A stretch of 64,000 nucleotides of DNA from NCBI RefSeq assembly GCF_020172085.1, contig NZ_JAIVAT010000007.1:558001-622000 (forward strand). Direction: 5' to 3'. The stretch's first letter is position 1, and every line of letters starts with the position of its first letter. The notes beneath the pieces were generated by a model, which saw nothing but the letters and a program-made list of their open reading frames with translations, was not told the origin of the DNA and searched no databases. Source of the stretch: Rossellomorea aquimaris. Its GTDB lineage: Bacteria > Bacillota > Bacilli > Bacillales > Bacillaceae_B. Shown piece by piece: positions 15,872 to 24,300 of this stretch. Made by a program: the position numbers and the translations under genes.

Positions 15872-16748
15872 GGTATTCTCCTCCTTTCAGCCATTTCTTC
15901 AACAGCAGAGACCCGATTGTAAATACGATGTAAAACGGGACGAATATCAGAAGCATCCCGATGAAAAACGCAGGCGATGATGACGTTGCTGTTCTGAGTA
16001 GAACCGTCATGAAGCCTTTAATATTAAATAAAACTTCAATGACAAGCAGGTTCGAAAGCATGAGCAGAAAGATCGGCTTCAAATGCAGGAAGAAGTGGAT
16101 CCACACATTCCGGAACACATGGAACCAAATCGTATAACTCTTTTTGAATCCTTTTGAATAGGAGAATTCTACATAGGGTTTGGCTTCTTCTTCCTTCAGC
16201 TGGAATAAGAATTGTTTCACTAAAAACACGACGGGCAGAAACGAGAGGCAGATGACCGGAAGCGTATAAATCTGTTCTTCACCGGTCGTATAGATATCGA
16301 ATAAAAGGAAGTCTGTTTTTTTGAACAGCCAAATAATGAACAGCTGGAACAACACGACGAGGAATACATCCGGTATTCCGTCGAGGATGTTGACCACTTT
16401 TTCTGAAACCCTGTAAAGCCTTCTCGGCATAAGCATCATTAGGTAACTCACGACAACCGAAATTAGGATGGCGACAGCAAATGAGATGAACAATAGGCTA
16501 AATGAATACGGATAGGTCTTGAGAAAAATGTCGAACATCCCGTATTGTTTATCCTCTGCGCCCCACAGGACGACGATGGAAAAGGGGGAAGCGAGTTCAA
16601 GTATCGTCTGCCATAAACGAAGGCCATAGGCTCCCACGTTGATGACAAGCTCTGTATCATAATCTAATAAAGCGCTGATTCCGCTGAGTAAAAACAAACC
16701 GATGAACACAATTGCAAAATGAATAGGCGCACGTAATGCTTTAATCAT
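15864..16748 (-). CDS. Opp/Dpp-type ABC transporter permease, DppB-like
   Basis: A 294-residue membrane protein with about six hydrophobic segments. KPYVEFSYSKGFKKSYTIWFHVFRNVW takes the place of the EAA loop of DppB-type permeases (..ARAKGLSE..I..RHALRNAL), and the loop is noticeably divergent. The start at 16748 is chosen because AGGAAGGTGG lies 6-8 bases upstream; a longer frame to 16829 has none. It is translated in coupling with the second permease. The two likely form a heterodimeric channel for a peptide-like substrate. Confidence 0.72.
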   Translation of the reverse strand: MIKALRAPIHFAIVFIGLFLLSGISALLDYDTELVINVGAYGLRLWQTILELASPFSIVVLWGAEDKQYGMFDIFLKTYPYSFSLLFISFAVAILISVVVSYLMMLMPRRLYRVSEKVVNILDGIPDVFLVVLFQLFIIWLFKKTDFLLFDIYTTGEEQIYTLPVICLSFLPVVFLVKQFLFQLKEEEAKPYVEFSYSKGFKKSYTIWFHVFRNVWIHFFLHLKPIFLLMLSNLLVIEVLFNIKGFMTVLLRTATSSSPAFFIGMLLIFVPFYIVFTIGSLLLKKWLKGGEYHV

Positions 16749-16862
16749 GGAAGTCCACCTTCCTAACCCTGGTAAAATTACATTTTTTACTAGTTTCATG
16801 CTACAATAAAGAGATTCAATAGTAAACACGATTCAGAAAATATTGTCGAAGGTGATAAAGGA

Positions 16863-17537
16863 ATGTGTCGAAATAGATTGGTTTTTGTTTTACTCGTTTC
16901 ATCCTGTTTCCTGTTATCAGCCTGTAGGGTTGTCTTTGATCCATTCGCCCAAAACGCGGAGCAAAAGGAAATTCAAAAAGAACATCGGCAAAAAGCGGAC
17001 GTGCAGGAGCAGGAGGAAGTCGTTCAGGAAGAGCCAGAAGAACCAGCTTTTAACATTGATGCGTCTCTTACATTGGATGGGAAGAATATGGTGATATCAG
17101 GCAAGACGGACCTTCCCGCTGATACGTTTCTAGAAATTAGACTTATTCCTTATAAAGGAAATGCTACGGTTGAAGACATTAATGAAGATACCGCTGGGAC
17201 TCTGAATGAGGTACCTGCTAATTCTGTAGGAATCGGGACATCTGTGGAGGAAGGCGGAGCTATTGGAACCAGGACGTTTACCCGACCGGATTTGTCGACC
17301 CGCTATCGTTTTGAATTGACCTTTGAACCTGCCGGGCAGGAGGAAGAGATCAAGCAGCGATTAATCGAACAAGCCGGCAATCTGGATGAACTGGCCGGAC
17401 TTCAAGTATTAAAGGAAGCAGATTCAGAGAATTCGATGACCCATGGGGATGAAGCAGTGAAAGGATATATCCAAACCGTCAACATCATGAAAGCCGATGA
17501 AAAGAATGGGGACGGCGTGACGTTGGAGTTTGAGTAA
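16863..17537 (+). CDS. lipoprotein of unknown function
   Basis: A 224-residue protein with a lipoprotein signal (VFVLLVSSCFLLSAC, lipobox LSAC) followed by a glutamate-rich linker (EQEEVVQEEPEEP) and a beta-rich domain (IDASLTLDGKNMVISGKTDLPADTFLEIRLIPYKGNA...). The globular part has the pattern of an Ig-like extracytoplasmic module that may bind a ligand; no family was recognised. It diverges from the permease pair. A TGTCGAA heptamer (16844-16850) overlaps its ribosome binding site region. Confidence 0.65.
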   Translation: MCRNRLVFVLLVSSCFLLSACRVVFDPFAQNAEQKEIQKEHRQKADVQEQEEVVQEEPEEPAFNIDASLTLDGKNMVISGKTDLPADTFLEIRLIPYKGNATVEDINEDTAGTLNEVPANSVGIGTSVEEGGAIGTRTFTRPDLSTRYRFELTFEPAGQEEEIKQRLIEQAGNLDELAGLQVLKEADSENSMTHGDEAVKGYIQTVNIMKADEKNGDGVTLEFE

Positions 17538-17562
17538 GCGCATAGTTAACGGAGGAACGAAG

Positions 17563-17994
17563 ATGATAGACCTGTACGATAGACTGACCGCTCGTCATAT
17601 GAAGGTCACTGAAATGCCCGAATGGAGCAACTACCTATTGAAGAAGTGGGAAGAGACGTTTGTGTCCCACCTGAACGACGAAGAAAAGGAATCGATCTTT
17701 CTTCATAGTGACCGATACTCCTGCGGATTTCTTTGGCATGTGTTTAGTTATGAGAGAACCGATCGTTTTGTTGGCGAGAAGGCCAAACAGTATTTTCAAA
17801 AACAGTCAAAAAAAGAATGCTTTGTGTTTTATCAACTAAAAGACGATGTCCTTCTCCTGAAAAACGCGTCGGGGATTCGAATGGAAGACTTACGGGATGA
17901 AGAGGATGTGTATATTGTCGATAAAGAGTTCACCTGGACGTACGTACAAACGCATGATAGTGGGGAGTTCGGTCCTTACTTCACCCATAAGTAA
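17563..17994 (+). CDS. DUF4275-family protein, intact copy
   Basis: A 143-residue soluble protein of the DUF4275 type (W..TF.SHL...EK..IFLHSDRYSCGFLWHVFSYER...ECFVFYQLKDDVLLLKNAS...TWTYVQTHDSGEFGPYFTHK). Its function is not known. The start is set by CGGAGGAACGAAG before ATG 17563; the longer frame overlaps the lipoprotein end. A second, frameshifted copy lies at 18844-19280 and is about 80 percent identical by eye, so this is the functional member of a recent duplication. Confidence 0.78.
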   Translation: MIDLYDRLTARHMKVTEMPEWSNYLLKKWEETFVSHLNDEEKESIFLHSDRYSCGFLWHVFSYERTDRFVGEKAKQYFQKQSKKECFVFYQLKDDVLLLKNASGIRMEDLRDEEDVYIVDKEFTWTYVQTHDSGEFGPYFTHK

Positions 17995-18009
17995 TCAGCT
18001 TTTGTCAAA

Positions 18010-18042
18010 AAAGGAATGCCATTCACTCCCTGGTATTCCTTT
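18010..18042. terminator. terminator, duplicated-segment copy 1
   Basis: AAAGGAATGCCA (18010-18021) pairs with TGGTATTCCTTT (18031-18042). The same hairpin follows the second DUF4275 copy at 19298-19330. Confidence 0.65.
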
Positions 18043-18105
18043 ACTGCTTCTCAGGTTACTGAATCATGGCATACTCGACAAACCCAATCAATCTAATGCC
18101 AAAAG
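18043..18105 (-). pseudogene. remnant of ion-channel gene 3' end
   Basis: CTTCTCAGGTTACTGAATCA and the following bases closely match the last codons of the channel gene at 19335-19390 (CTTCTCCGGTTTCTGAATCA), so this is the tail of a second channel gene left by duplication. Only about 60 bp remain. Confidence 0.6.
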
Positions 18106-18123
18106 AGAAAGGAGCAGGGGGAG

Positions 18124-18149
18124 GAGCAGGGGGACGGTTCTAGTGCTTC
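18124..18149. repeat. GAAGCA/GCTTC gene-end repeat, copy
   Basis: A degenerate copy GAGCAGGGGGACGGTTCTAG then TGCTTC between the channel remnant and the next acetyltransferase. Confidence 0.6.
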
Positions 18150-18245
18150 CTGAAGATACAGCATGATGGAAAGACAGAACAATTGAGCAGAGGTTTGTGG
18201 TATACATAATGTATAAGAGTAAATTGTCAATAAAGCGGTGAATCT

Positions 18246-18785
18246 ATGAAAATTTTAGAAAAGTTTCCGGATGTACCTAAAATCGAGACGGAACGCCTCA
18301 TCCTTAGAAAAATCACAGAGGATGATGCAGAAGATATGTATGTATATGCTTCGAATGGAGAAGTAACGAGACTTGTCACGTGGGATACTCATTCTTCACT
18401 ATCAGATACCGTTCGATTTATCCAAACGTTTTTACCTCGATATGATGCATTATGGGGAATTGAGCTTAAAGAAAATGGAACGTTTATTGGAACCGTTCAC
18501 TTTGTTTGGTGGCAGTCAGAACACAATAGTGCTGAGATGGGATATGTTCTATCTCATGAATACTGGGGCAAAGGGTTAATGACCGAAGCAGCAGAGGCCA
18601 TCATCTCTTTCGGTTTCCAACATATGAACTTGGTTCGTATACAGGCGAGGTGCTTTTTAGAAAACAAAGGTTCCGAGGGCGTGATGAAAAAGGTAGGTAT
18701 GTCTTTCGAAGGGATAAGCAGAAAGGCAATGTATGTGAAAGGAGAACATAAGGACTTAAAGGTATACTCGATTTTGAAGTTTTGA
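18246..18785 (+). CDS. RimJ/RimL-type N-acetyltransferase
   Basis: A 179-residue GNAT of the RimJ/RimL branch (IETERLILRKITEDDAEDMYVYASNGEVTRLVTW...AEMGYVLSHEYWGKGLMTEAAEAIISFGF...ENKGSEGVMKKVGMSFEG). Members acetylate protein N-termini, amino acids or antibiotics; the substrate is unknown here. GCGGTG precedes the ATG weakly. It lies between the two copies of the duplicated DUF4275 segment and may have travelled with, or separated, them. Confidence 0.85.
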   Translation: MKILEKFPDVPKIETERLILRKITEDDAEDMYVYASNGEVTRLVTWDTHSSLSDTVRFIQTFLPRYDALWGIELKENGTFIGTVHFVWWQSEHNSAEMGYVLSHEYWGKGLMTEAAEAIISFGFQHMNLVRIQARCFLENKGSEGVMKKVGMSFEGISRKAMYVKGEHKDLKVYSILKF

Positions 18786-18843
18786 GCGCGGGGAAAGTTT
18801 TTGTGCTATGCTTCCGAATTGGTTTGAGAATTGGAGGAACAAC

Positions 18844-19280
18844 ATGAAAGATCTGTACGATAGATTGAAAGACCGAAACATGAAGATCATTGAAGCTCCC
18901 AAATGGGTCCCTACTTACGTAAGAAATGGGAAGAAGCGTTTGTGTCTCATCTTAGCGACGAAGAAAAGGAAACGATCTTTCTTCACAGTGACCGATACTT
19001 CTGCGGATTTCTTTGGCATGTGTTTAGTAATAAGAGGAAAAGTTGTGTTGTAAGCGAGAAGGCTAAAGAGTCGTTTCAAAAGCAGCCAAAAAAAGAATGC
19101 TTTGTGTTTTATCAATTAACAGACGATGTTCTTCTCCTGAAAAATGCATCGGAGCTTAGAGTGGATGACTTACGGGATGAAGAGGATGTATATATTGTCG
19201 ATAAAGAGTTCACCTGGACGTATGTACAAACACATGATAGTGAAGAGTTCGGTCCTTATTTCACCCATAAGTCTAGCTAA
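18844..19280 (+). pseudogene. DUF4275-family gene, frameshifted copy
   Basis: A second copy of the gene at 17563. The N-terminal 22 codons (MKDLYDRLKDRNMKIIEAPKWV) are in one frame and the rest (PYLRKKWEEAFVSHLSDEEK... to FTHKSS) is in another. Aligned with the intact copy, AGCAAC after the TGG codon is replaced by the five bases GTCCC at about 18907-18911, a net loss of one base. GGAGGAACA before ATG 18844 is preserved, so the loss looks recent, or may be a sequencing error. A downstream part could still be made from an internal start. Confidence 0.8.
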
Positions 19281-19297
19281 AACCAGTTTGAGTCAAA

Positions 19298-19330
19298 AAA
19301 GGAATGGCATTCACTCCCTGGCATTCCTTT
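19298..19330. terminator. terminator, duplicated-segment copy 2
   Basis: AAAGGAATG (19298-19306) pairs with CATTCCTTT (19322-19330), followed by TT. It is placed between convergent genes and homologous to the hairpin at 18010. Confidence 0.6.
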
Positions 19331-19709
19331 TTCGCTTCTCCGGTTTCTGAATCATGGCATACGCGACATACCCAATCAAACCAATGAATGCTCCATTCCC
19401 GCAAAAGATATAGAGGATAGTGAACACTTTCCCAAAGGTGGTTTGAGGTTCAAAGCTGGGATGCCCGATGGTGCTAAGGGTCACCACACAAAAATAAAGA
19501 GCGTCGATGATGGATAGTCCTTCCTGCTTCACATAGAAGGAGGTACCTGAAAATAAAAGAATGAGAACCAATGTAAAAAGAACTTGAAAGTTTTTTAGTT
19601 TAAAAGCTTGCCATAACGCTTTGACTAGTCGTTTCACAGTAAGAAAAAATGAAATCATGGTTGTAAGGGACTCCTTCTTAGGTGGTGATTTCTCTATATC
19701 TGATAGCAT
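19311..19709 (-). CDS. two-helix ion-channel protein (K-channel family)
   Basis: A 132-residue protein with a pore-loop channel layout: helix 1 at about 40-60, pore helix and filter at about 70-90, helix 2 at about 96-122. IIDALYFCVVTLSTIGHPSFEPQTTFGKVFTILYIF matches the potassium-channel pore region, but the filter reads TIGHP where classic channels have TVGYG, so selectivity for potassium is uncertain. There is no RCK ligand domain. The start could instead be Met18 (19658), where AAGGAG is 12 bases upstream. A truncated relative of its 3' end lies at 18043. Confidence 0.72.
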   Translation of the reverse strand: MLSDIEKSPPKKESLTTMISFFLTVKRLVKALWQAFKLKNFQVLFTLVLILLFSGTSFYVKQEGLSIIDALYFCVVTLSTIGHPSFEPQTTFGKVFTILYIFCGNGAFIGLIGYVAYAMIQKPEKRKRNARE

Positions 19710-19767
19710 AACAGATGGAATGATTCGTTGAGAAGAGATGCTTTTGACTCATGGTGTGCGTGAAGAT

Positions 19768-19905
19768 TTAAAGAAAATTCGACACGGAGGATTAATTATT
19801 TTAAAAAGGGGATGAATAATTCGGAAAGAGGATTGAAAAAATCTGAACGGGATTAATAATCATCAATAGGGATTAAATCTCGCCGAAATTGGATCAAATC
19901 GAGAA
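19768..19905 (+). repeat. GGATTAAT array, copy 2
   Basis: The head AAAGAAAATTCGACACGG (TTCGACA at 19778-19784) is followed by GGAT units at 19789, 19810, 19830, 19850, 19870 and 19891. It is closest in sequence to copy 1, and the match continues to about 20035. Confidence 0.75.
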
Positions 19906-20082
19906 TCCCCATGAGACATTGGGCCTTAGATCCACTTCAACATATTCTTCCGGGAACTGATTCCAGCTAAAAATAGACAATCTAACACTTTTGCCCTTCA
20001 AAAAGCAGATAAATGAAGACAGATGAGTCCCAATTCTAAGAGAGGCAAAAGGGACAGGTCCATTGTCCCTGTCCCATAACTG
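19906..20082. other. continuation of the copy 1/copy 2 homology
   Basis: Sequence shared with 14541-14665, then GGGACAGG (20051-20058)/CCTGTCCC (20068-20075), a GGGGACAGG-type hairpin after the oxidoreductase gene. No coding potential was seen. Confidence 0.45.
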
Positions 20083-21075
20083 TTATTCTAATGCCTGAAG
20101 GATATCTTCATATAATGTCATGGTCCCGACATTGTCTCTCGCGTTGGAAAGAGGCGTCTCCTTTCCTTCGCAGCACGCGAGGAAGTGCGTCATTTCTCCT
20201 GTAAATCCTCTAAGATACAAGTCCCTCATGGTACCTGACATGGGTGAGGTAGATGGTGTGAAGACTGTATCCTGTTCCTTTAATCCTTTCCATGGAAGGT
20301 CTTCAAAGGTTTGGGAGGCGTGAATGCGAAGGGTTTCGATTTCCACTGCTTCCGCAAAACCGTGATCGAATGTGACCTGGAGCCTTTCGCTTTCTCTGGA
20401 CCAGGCGGTCATTCCGCTTAGGAAAACCGTTCCGACAATTCCATTTTGAAACTTAAGGGTTAAACATTGTGAAATATGTGGTCCCACACTGTTCTTGAAT
20501 CCTTTCACGTTCCTTACTTCCCCAAACAAGTACCGGAGAAGATCGACTATGTGGATCGCGGCGAATTTCAAATACTGCTCGTCGTTTTCACAAAACGGAG
20601 TGCTGTCAACAGCGAAGCGGGCTTCGAACGATCGAACCGATCCCAGCTCTTCTTGTTGGATAAGAGTATGAAGGGATTTGTAGACCGGTGCGTACCGTTT
20701 CATAAAGCCGACCATGACTTGAACTCCTGCATCCTCAGCAGCATCGGCTATGGCCTGAGCTTCATCCTTTGTCATTCCAAGTGGCTTTTCAACAAATACA
20801 TGCTTTCCTGATTTGATACAATCCATTACAAGTCGTGCTTGATCTTGAGGCTGGGCAACAACAATCACTCCATCGCACTCTTCCTCTTCAAGCATCGTGA
20901 TGTGATGGTCATAAGCATTCCCTGTACTGCCGAAACGAAGCAAGGTCTTCTTGGAATTCTCGATGTTTCTGGTTGCCACAGCCTTGATCGTCGCGCCTGC
21001 CTCGATCAAAGATGGATAAATATTGGTTGTGGCATGGAATCCTGCTCCAATCATACAAATAGATGGTGGTGTCAT
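20083..21075 (-). CDS. Gfo/Idh/MocA-family oxidoreductase
   Basis: A 330-residue NAD(P)-dependent dehydrogenase-like protein. The N-terminal Rossmann motif is MIGAGFHATTNIYPSL and the family signature is HVFVEKPLGMTKDEA (the EKP motif), followed by the C-terminal beta-sheet substrate domain with AAIHIVDLLRYLFG. Members act on sugars, inositols and related compounds. Start 21075 is preferred over 21093 because AGGAGATAACA immediately precedes it and would be internal otherwise. It lies downstream of the SgrR-like regulator in the same direction. Confidence 0.85.
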   Translation of the reverse strand: MTPPSICMIGAGFHATTNIYPSLIEAGATIKAVATRNIENSKKTLLRFGSTGNAYDHHITMLEEEECDGVIVVAQPQDQARLVMDCIKSGKHVFVEKPLGMTKDEAQAIADAAEDAGVQVMVGFMKRYAPVYKSLHTLIQQEELGSVRSFEARFAVDSTPFCENDEQYLKFAAIHIVDLLRYLFGEVRNVKGFKNSVGPHISQCLTLKFQNGIVGTVFLSGMTAWSRESERLQVTFDHGFAEAVEIETLRIHASQTFEDLPWKGLKEQDTVFTPSTSPMSGTMRDLYLRGFTGEMTHFLACCEGKETPLSNARDNVGTMTLYEDILQALE

Positions 21076-21173
21076 TGTTATCTCCTCTTCCATTCAGCGA
21101 TCTTTTCTTCTTCCTTAAGATACCCGTTTTCAGGTAAAAAATAAAAGGACATATGTCCGGCTTCTCGTTCAAT

Positions 21174-22826
21174 CTATACCTCCGGTCGCACCCACAACCT
21201 CGAAAAGTCCACATACCCAAAGTGCTTGATCTCAATATTCATAATATCAGTCGAAAAAGGAATGTAGCGTTTCTCATAATATAGTGGGATCATGATCGAT
21301 TCTGTCATAAGCCTGTGCTCGAGATTCATATTCAACGAAGTCCATTCTGCAAATGGAGTATGACGATACTCCTCCAAGTAAGCCTCCCATTTAGAGTCTT
21401 TTTCAAAAAGTCCAGCCAAAGGGGAATAGCCGTTTTTCAAAAAATAATAAAACGAAAAATCCTGGTTCGATTCAAAGATTTCACCATGCACGAAGAGGTC
21501 CACATGGAAAGTTTCAGGCTGCCTCGTCAAGGTGTCAGCAAAGGAGAACCATTGAACGTCGACCGGGATGCCTTCTTTTTCAAAAATCTCCACAAGCCAC
21601 TCGGTGGTTTTCGCTGTGTGATTGGCAGAGCGGATCACGATCGGCTCTGTAAACAATGGACGGTCCGCCTCCGAAATAGTCATGGATTGATCCTGCCCGA
21701 TCAGAATACTCTTTCCGTTCGGTGTCAGACGGGGGTCCAGCTCAGAGAGGGTGTGGCGGTTCTTCGCAATCACCCAGTGCAGATAATCCCGGACTTCTTT
21801 TCTTTGAATCTGGGAATCCCGTCCCGGTAAGGCATTCATGACGACAATCCCGAAACCAGAGTCACTTTCGACTTCAACGGAGGAGACTTGATTCTCCTCG
21901 ATGTGAGAATGATAGATTCCCTTAAAGTCTTTCGGCACTTGGACGAATTCAACGGCATCAAGCAACGGTCGTTCCTGGAAGTGCTCTTTAAAAGCAGCGA
22001 GGGTCGTCTTGGAATCAGTATTTTCTTCAAGGGAAAAGCATCCTGTCCCGAAGGTCCGTCCCTTGTTTTCTTTATAGATGCTCGCACAAATCATGCTGAG
22101 CATGGGGAGGATGTAGCTACAGCCTTTGGGGTGATGGATGTCAATGATGAGGGGAGCCTTCACTTCTATCCGAACAACCGGTTCCCATAGCTCCTGATAG
22201 TGAGTGCACGTCCGGAGCCGCTCGAGACAATGGACAACATCCTTTGCTGTCAGGATGGATCCGTCGTGAAACCGGACATCCTTTTTAATATATAGTCGCA
22301 GTTTGGTAGGGGATACGTCCCAGCTGTGGGCAAGTTCCGGGAGGATGTCTCCTTTTTCCGTGAAGGAGACCAAGCGGTTGAAGATGTTCGCCACGAGGTG
22401 CGCACTCAGGACATCTGCCGCCTCCAAAGGATGGATGGAGAAAAAAGGATAGCGCTTCGGCACGATCAGCTTATCCTTGGATTCCTTCACAAAGCCGAGT
22501 TTACTGTGGAAATGCGTCATCAGCCTCATCTTGCTGTCCGTCGACCAGTTGTACATCAAATATTTGCTGCTCTCGTCAATTGGTTCCTCATTCATCAGCT
22601 TCACGACTTCCTCTTCAAATTCTTCTTCCACATCCTTCTTCCATAAAAGGGTTGATACATTTCCCCGTCCTCGACCGGGGGTAAAGGCAATCCAGCCTTC
22701 TTCATTCCATTTTTTCAAATAGCGGGTGGTTTGTTTGTGGCTCAGTTGAAGGGTTTCAGAGATTTCTTCCACACGGATGCTGCCTGAAGGGTAGTACCTC
22801 CAAAGGGTGAGTAATTTGTTCTCCAT
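21174..22826 (-). CDS. SgrR-like transcriptional regulator with solute-binding domain
   Basis: A 550-residue cytoplasmic regulator. The N-terminal winged-helix (SIRVEEISETLQLSHKQTTRYLKKWNEEGWIAFTPGRGRGN) is of the SgrR type. The rest (about 150-550) is an ABC peptide-binding-protein fold (YPFFSIHPLEAADVLSAHLVANIFNRLVSFTEKGDILPELAHSWDVSPTKLRLYIKKDVRFHDG) used as a ligand sensor. No signal peptide is present. Start 22826 has AGGAGGAG 7 bases upstream. It diverges from the MFS transporter, whose expression it probably controls. Confidence 0.85.
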   Translation of the reverse strand: MENKLLTLWRYYPSGSIRVEEISETLQLSHKQTTRYLKKWNEEGWIAFTPGRGRGNVSTLLWKKDVEEEFEEEVVKLMNEEPIDESSKYLMYNWSTDSKMRLMTHFHSKLGFVKESKDKLIVPKRYPFFSIHPLEAADVLSAHLVANIFNRLVSFTEKGDILPELAHSWDVSPTKLRLYIKKDVRFHDGSILTAKDVVHCLERLRTCTHYQELWEPVVRIEVKAPLIIDIHHPKGCSYILPMLSMICASIYKENKGRTFGTGCFSLEENTDSKTTLAAFKEHFQERPLLDAVEFVQVPKDFKGIYHSHIEENQVSSVEVESDSGFGIVVMNALPGRDSQIQRKEVRDYLHWVIAKNRHTLSELDPRLTPNGKSILIGQDQSMTISEADRPLFTEPIVIRSANHTAKTTEWLVEIFEKEGIPVDVQWFSFADTLTRQPETFHVDLFVHGEIFESNQDFSFYYFLKNGYSPLAGLFEKDSKWEAYLEEYRHTPFAEWTSLNMNLEHRLMTESIMIPLYYEKRYIPFSTDIMNIEIKHFGYVDFSRLWVRPEV

Positions 22827-22892
22827 GTTGCTTCTCCTCCTAAAAGGGGACATCAATTTGAAAAGTGTCTATTTTTATAATCTTCCGTCTAG

Positions 22893-22908
22893 TTTACTAT
22901 ACAGTAAA
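22893..22908. promoter_or_regulatory. palindrome in the regulator/MFS divergent promoter
   Basis: TTTACT (22893-22898) and AGTAAA (22903-22908) are perfect inverted arms around 4 bp, a candidate operator in the 100-bp region between the SgrR-like gene and the transporter gene. Confidence 0.4.
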
Positions 22909-22926
22909 TAGAGGAGGGGGAACAAC

Positions 22927-24180
22927 ATGAAGTGGAAGGAATTACCTCAAAATATTAAAGTAAGGATGATTACGTCATTCTTTAACCGTGCCGTTTCATC
23001 CGCCGTCATGCCGTTCATGGCGCTGTTCTTTGCACAGGAACTGAATAAGATCTGGGCAGGGATCTTCCTGATTTCCACCGTGATGATCGGATTCTTCGTT
23101 AATCTGGTCGGGGGATACATATCAGACCGCTTTCCGCGGAAAAAAGTCCTGCTGACGACGTCCTGGCTGAACGCCTTGTTTTTCTTCATGATGACGGCAA
23201 GCTTATTTCCAAAAGATAATCTGATCCTGCTATTTGCAGGTGCGTATATCGGGTTCATCATCACGAGCAGTCTGGGACGACCGGCGATGCATGCAATCAT
23301 CATCGACTCGACGACACCGGAGAACCGGAAAGCTGTCTACGCTCTGGATTACTGGTTAATAAACCTGTCCATGGCCATCGGTGCCGCCCTCGGGGGACTG
23401 CTGTACTTGAACCATCAGACAGAGCTCTTTATGATGCTGACCTTCACATCGACGACGATTCCCATTGCCTATGGGATTTGGCTTCAGGACAACTTCAAGG
23501 ACCAGCTGCAGAAAAAGCATGAAAATGTGTTCATCGATCTCGTGAACAATTACCGGATTGCCTTCAAGGATTCAGCGTTTGTCAAAGTGGTGGCAGGGTC
23601 CACCTTCATTTTCGCAGCGGAATTCTCTTTGAACAGTTATATCGGGATCCGCCTTGCAGAAACATTCAAGGCCGTGAGTATCGGAAATTTCGAAATCGTT
23701 GGGGTCAGGATGCTCAGTATCCTGAACATTGAGAACATGCTGCTCGTCGTATGCCTCACATTCATCATCAATCGCTACACCGATCGCCTGAATAAAAAGA
23801 ACGCCCTCTTGATCGGGCTTATCCTGTATGGCATCGGCTATGCGACGGTTACATCGGCCAACACATGGTACATCCTGATCGCGTTTAATCTGGTTGCAAC
23901 GATGGGGGAACTGATTTACTCCCCAATCCGAAACGCAGAGCAAGCGAATATGATCCCAAGCGACAAGCGGGGCTCCTACTCTGCCTTCTCTAATCTGTCG
24001 TTCAGCGGAGCGGACCTGGTCGCACGATCCACCATCATTATCGGTGCTTTTCTGATGCCGACGATGATGAGCGTGTATATCGGTTTCATCGTGATGGTTG
24101 GAACGGTTCTCGTTTATACGGGGTTGTTTGGCCGGAGCTGGGTGAGGGCGAAGGTGTTGGAAGAGAGTGTTGGGAAGTGA
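22927..24180 (+). CDS. MFS transporter, drug-efflux type
   Basis: A 417-residue membrane protein with twelve predicted helices. The loop 2-3 motif of the major facilitator superfamily is GGYISDRFPRKKVLL, followed by SSLGRPAMHAIIIDSTTPENRKAVYAL, typical of MdtH/YttB-type exporters. AGAGGAGGGGG lies just before the ATG. It is transcribed divergently from the SgrR-like regulator, a pairing seen repeatedly in Bacillus, so the transporter is probably induced by a small ligand bound by that regulator. Confidence 0.87.
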   Translation: MKWKELPQNIKVRMITSFFNRAVSSAVMPFMALFFAQELNKIWAGIFLISTVMIGFFVNLVGGYISDRFPRKKVLLTTSWLNALFFFMMTASLFPKDNLILLFAGAYIGFIITSSLGRPAMHAIIIDSTTPENRKAVYALDYWLINLSMAIGAALGGLLYLNHQTELFMMLTFTSTTIPIAYGIWLQDNFKDQLQKKHENVFIDLVNNYRIAFKDSAFVKVVAGSTFIFAAEFSLNSYIGIRLAETFKAVSIGNFEIVGVRMLSILNIENMLLVVCLTFIINRYTDRLNKKNALLIGLILYGIGYATVTSANTWYILIAFNLVATMGELIYSPIRNAEQANMIPSDKRGSYSAFSNLSFSGADLVARSTIIIGAFLMPTMMSVYIGFIVMVGTVLVYTGLFGRSWVRAKVLEESVGK

Positions 24181-24236
24181 GGGAGAAAGTCCCTTTGAAA
24201 GACGATCACGTTGGGAGAAATCTAAAATAGCCATAC

Positions 24237-24265
24237 AAAAGCTTGGGATGCTTCCCAAGCTTTTT
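24237..24265. terminator. intrinsic terminator
   Basis: AAAAGCTTGGGA (24237-24248) pairs with TCCCAAGCTTTT (24253-24264), with T residues following. It ends the MFS transcript. Confidence 0.75.
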
Positions 24266-24300
24266 GATTTGTATTGAAGTGGTCTAGTCGTTGGGAAGGT

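Noticed and set aside
9777..16850. TGTCGAA heptamers at 9777 and 16844 as Spo0A boxes
   Set aside because: Both overlap ribosome binding sites or start codons rather than promoter regions, where a 7-bp match by chance is expected.
21078..21152. 24-codon minus-strand frame MSFYFLPENGYLKEEEKIAEWKRR just before the oxidoreductase gene
   Set aside because: The stop sits two bases before the next start, which would allow coupling, but there is no SD and its ATG lies in the palindrome GGACATATGTCC. Left as unproven.
23572..24258. A 228-codon minus-strand open frame opposite the MFS gene
   Set aside because: It lies antisense to a clear transporter gene, with low-complexity His/Arg/Asp-rich sequence and no ribosome binding site. 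It is a reading-frame shadow of codon bias.
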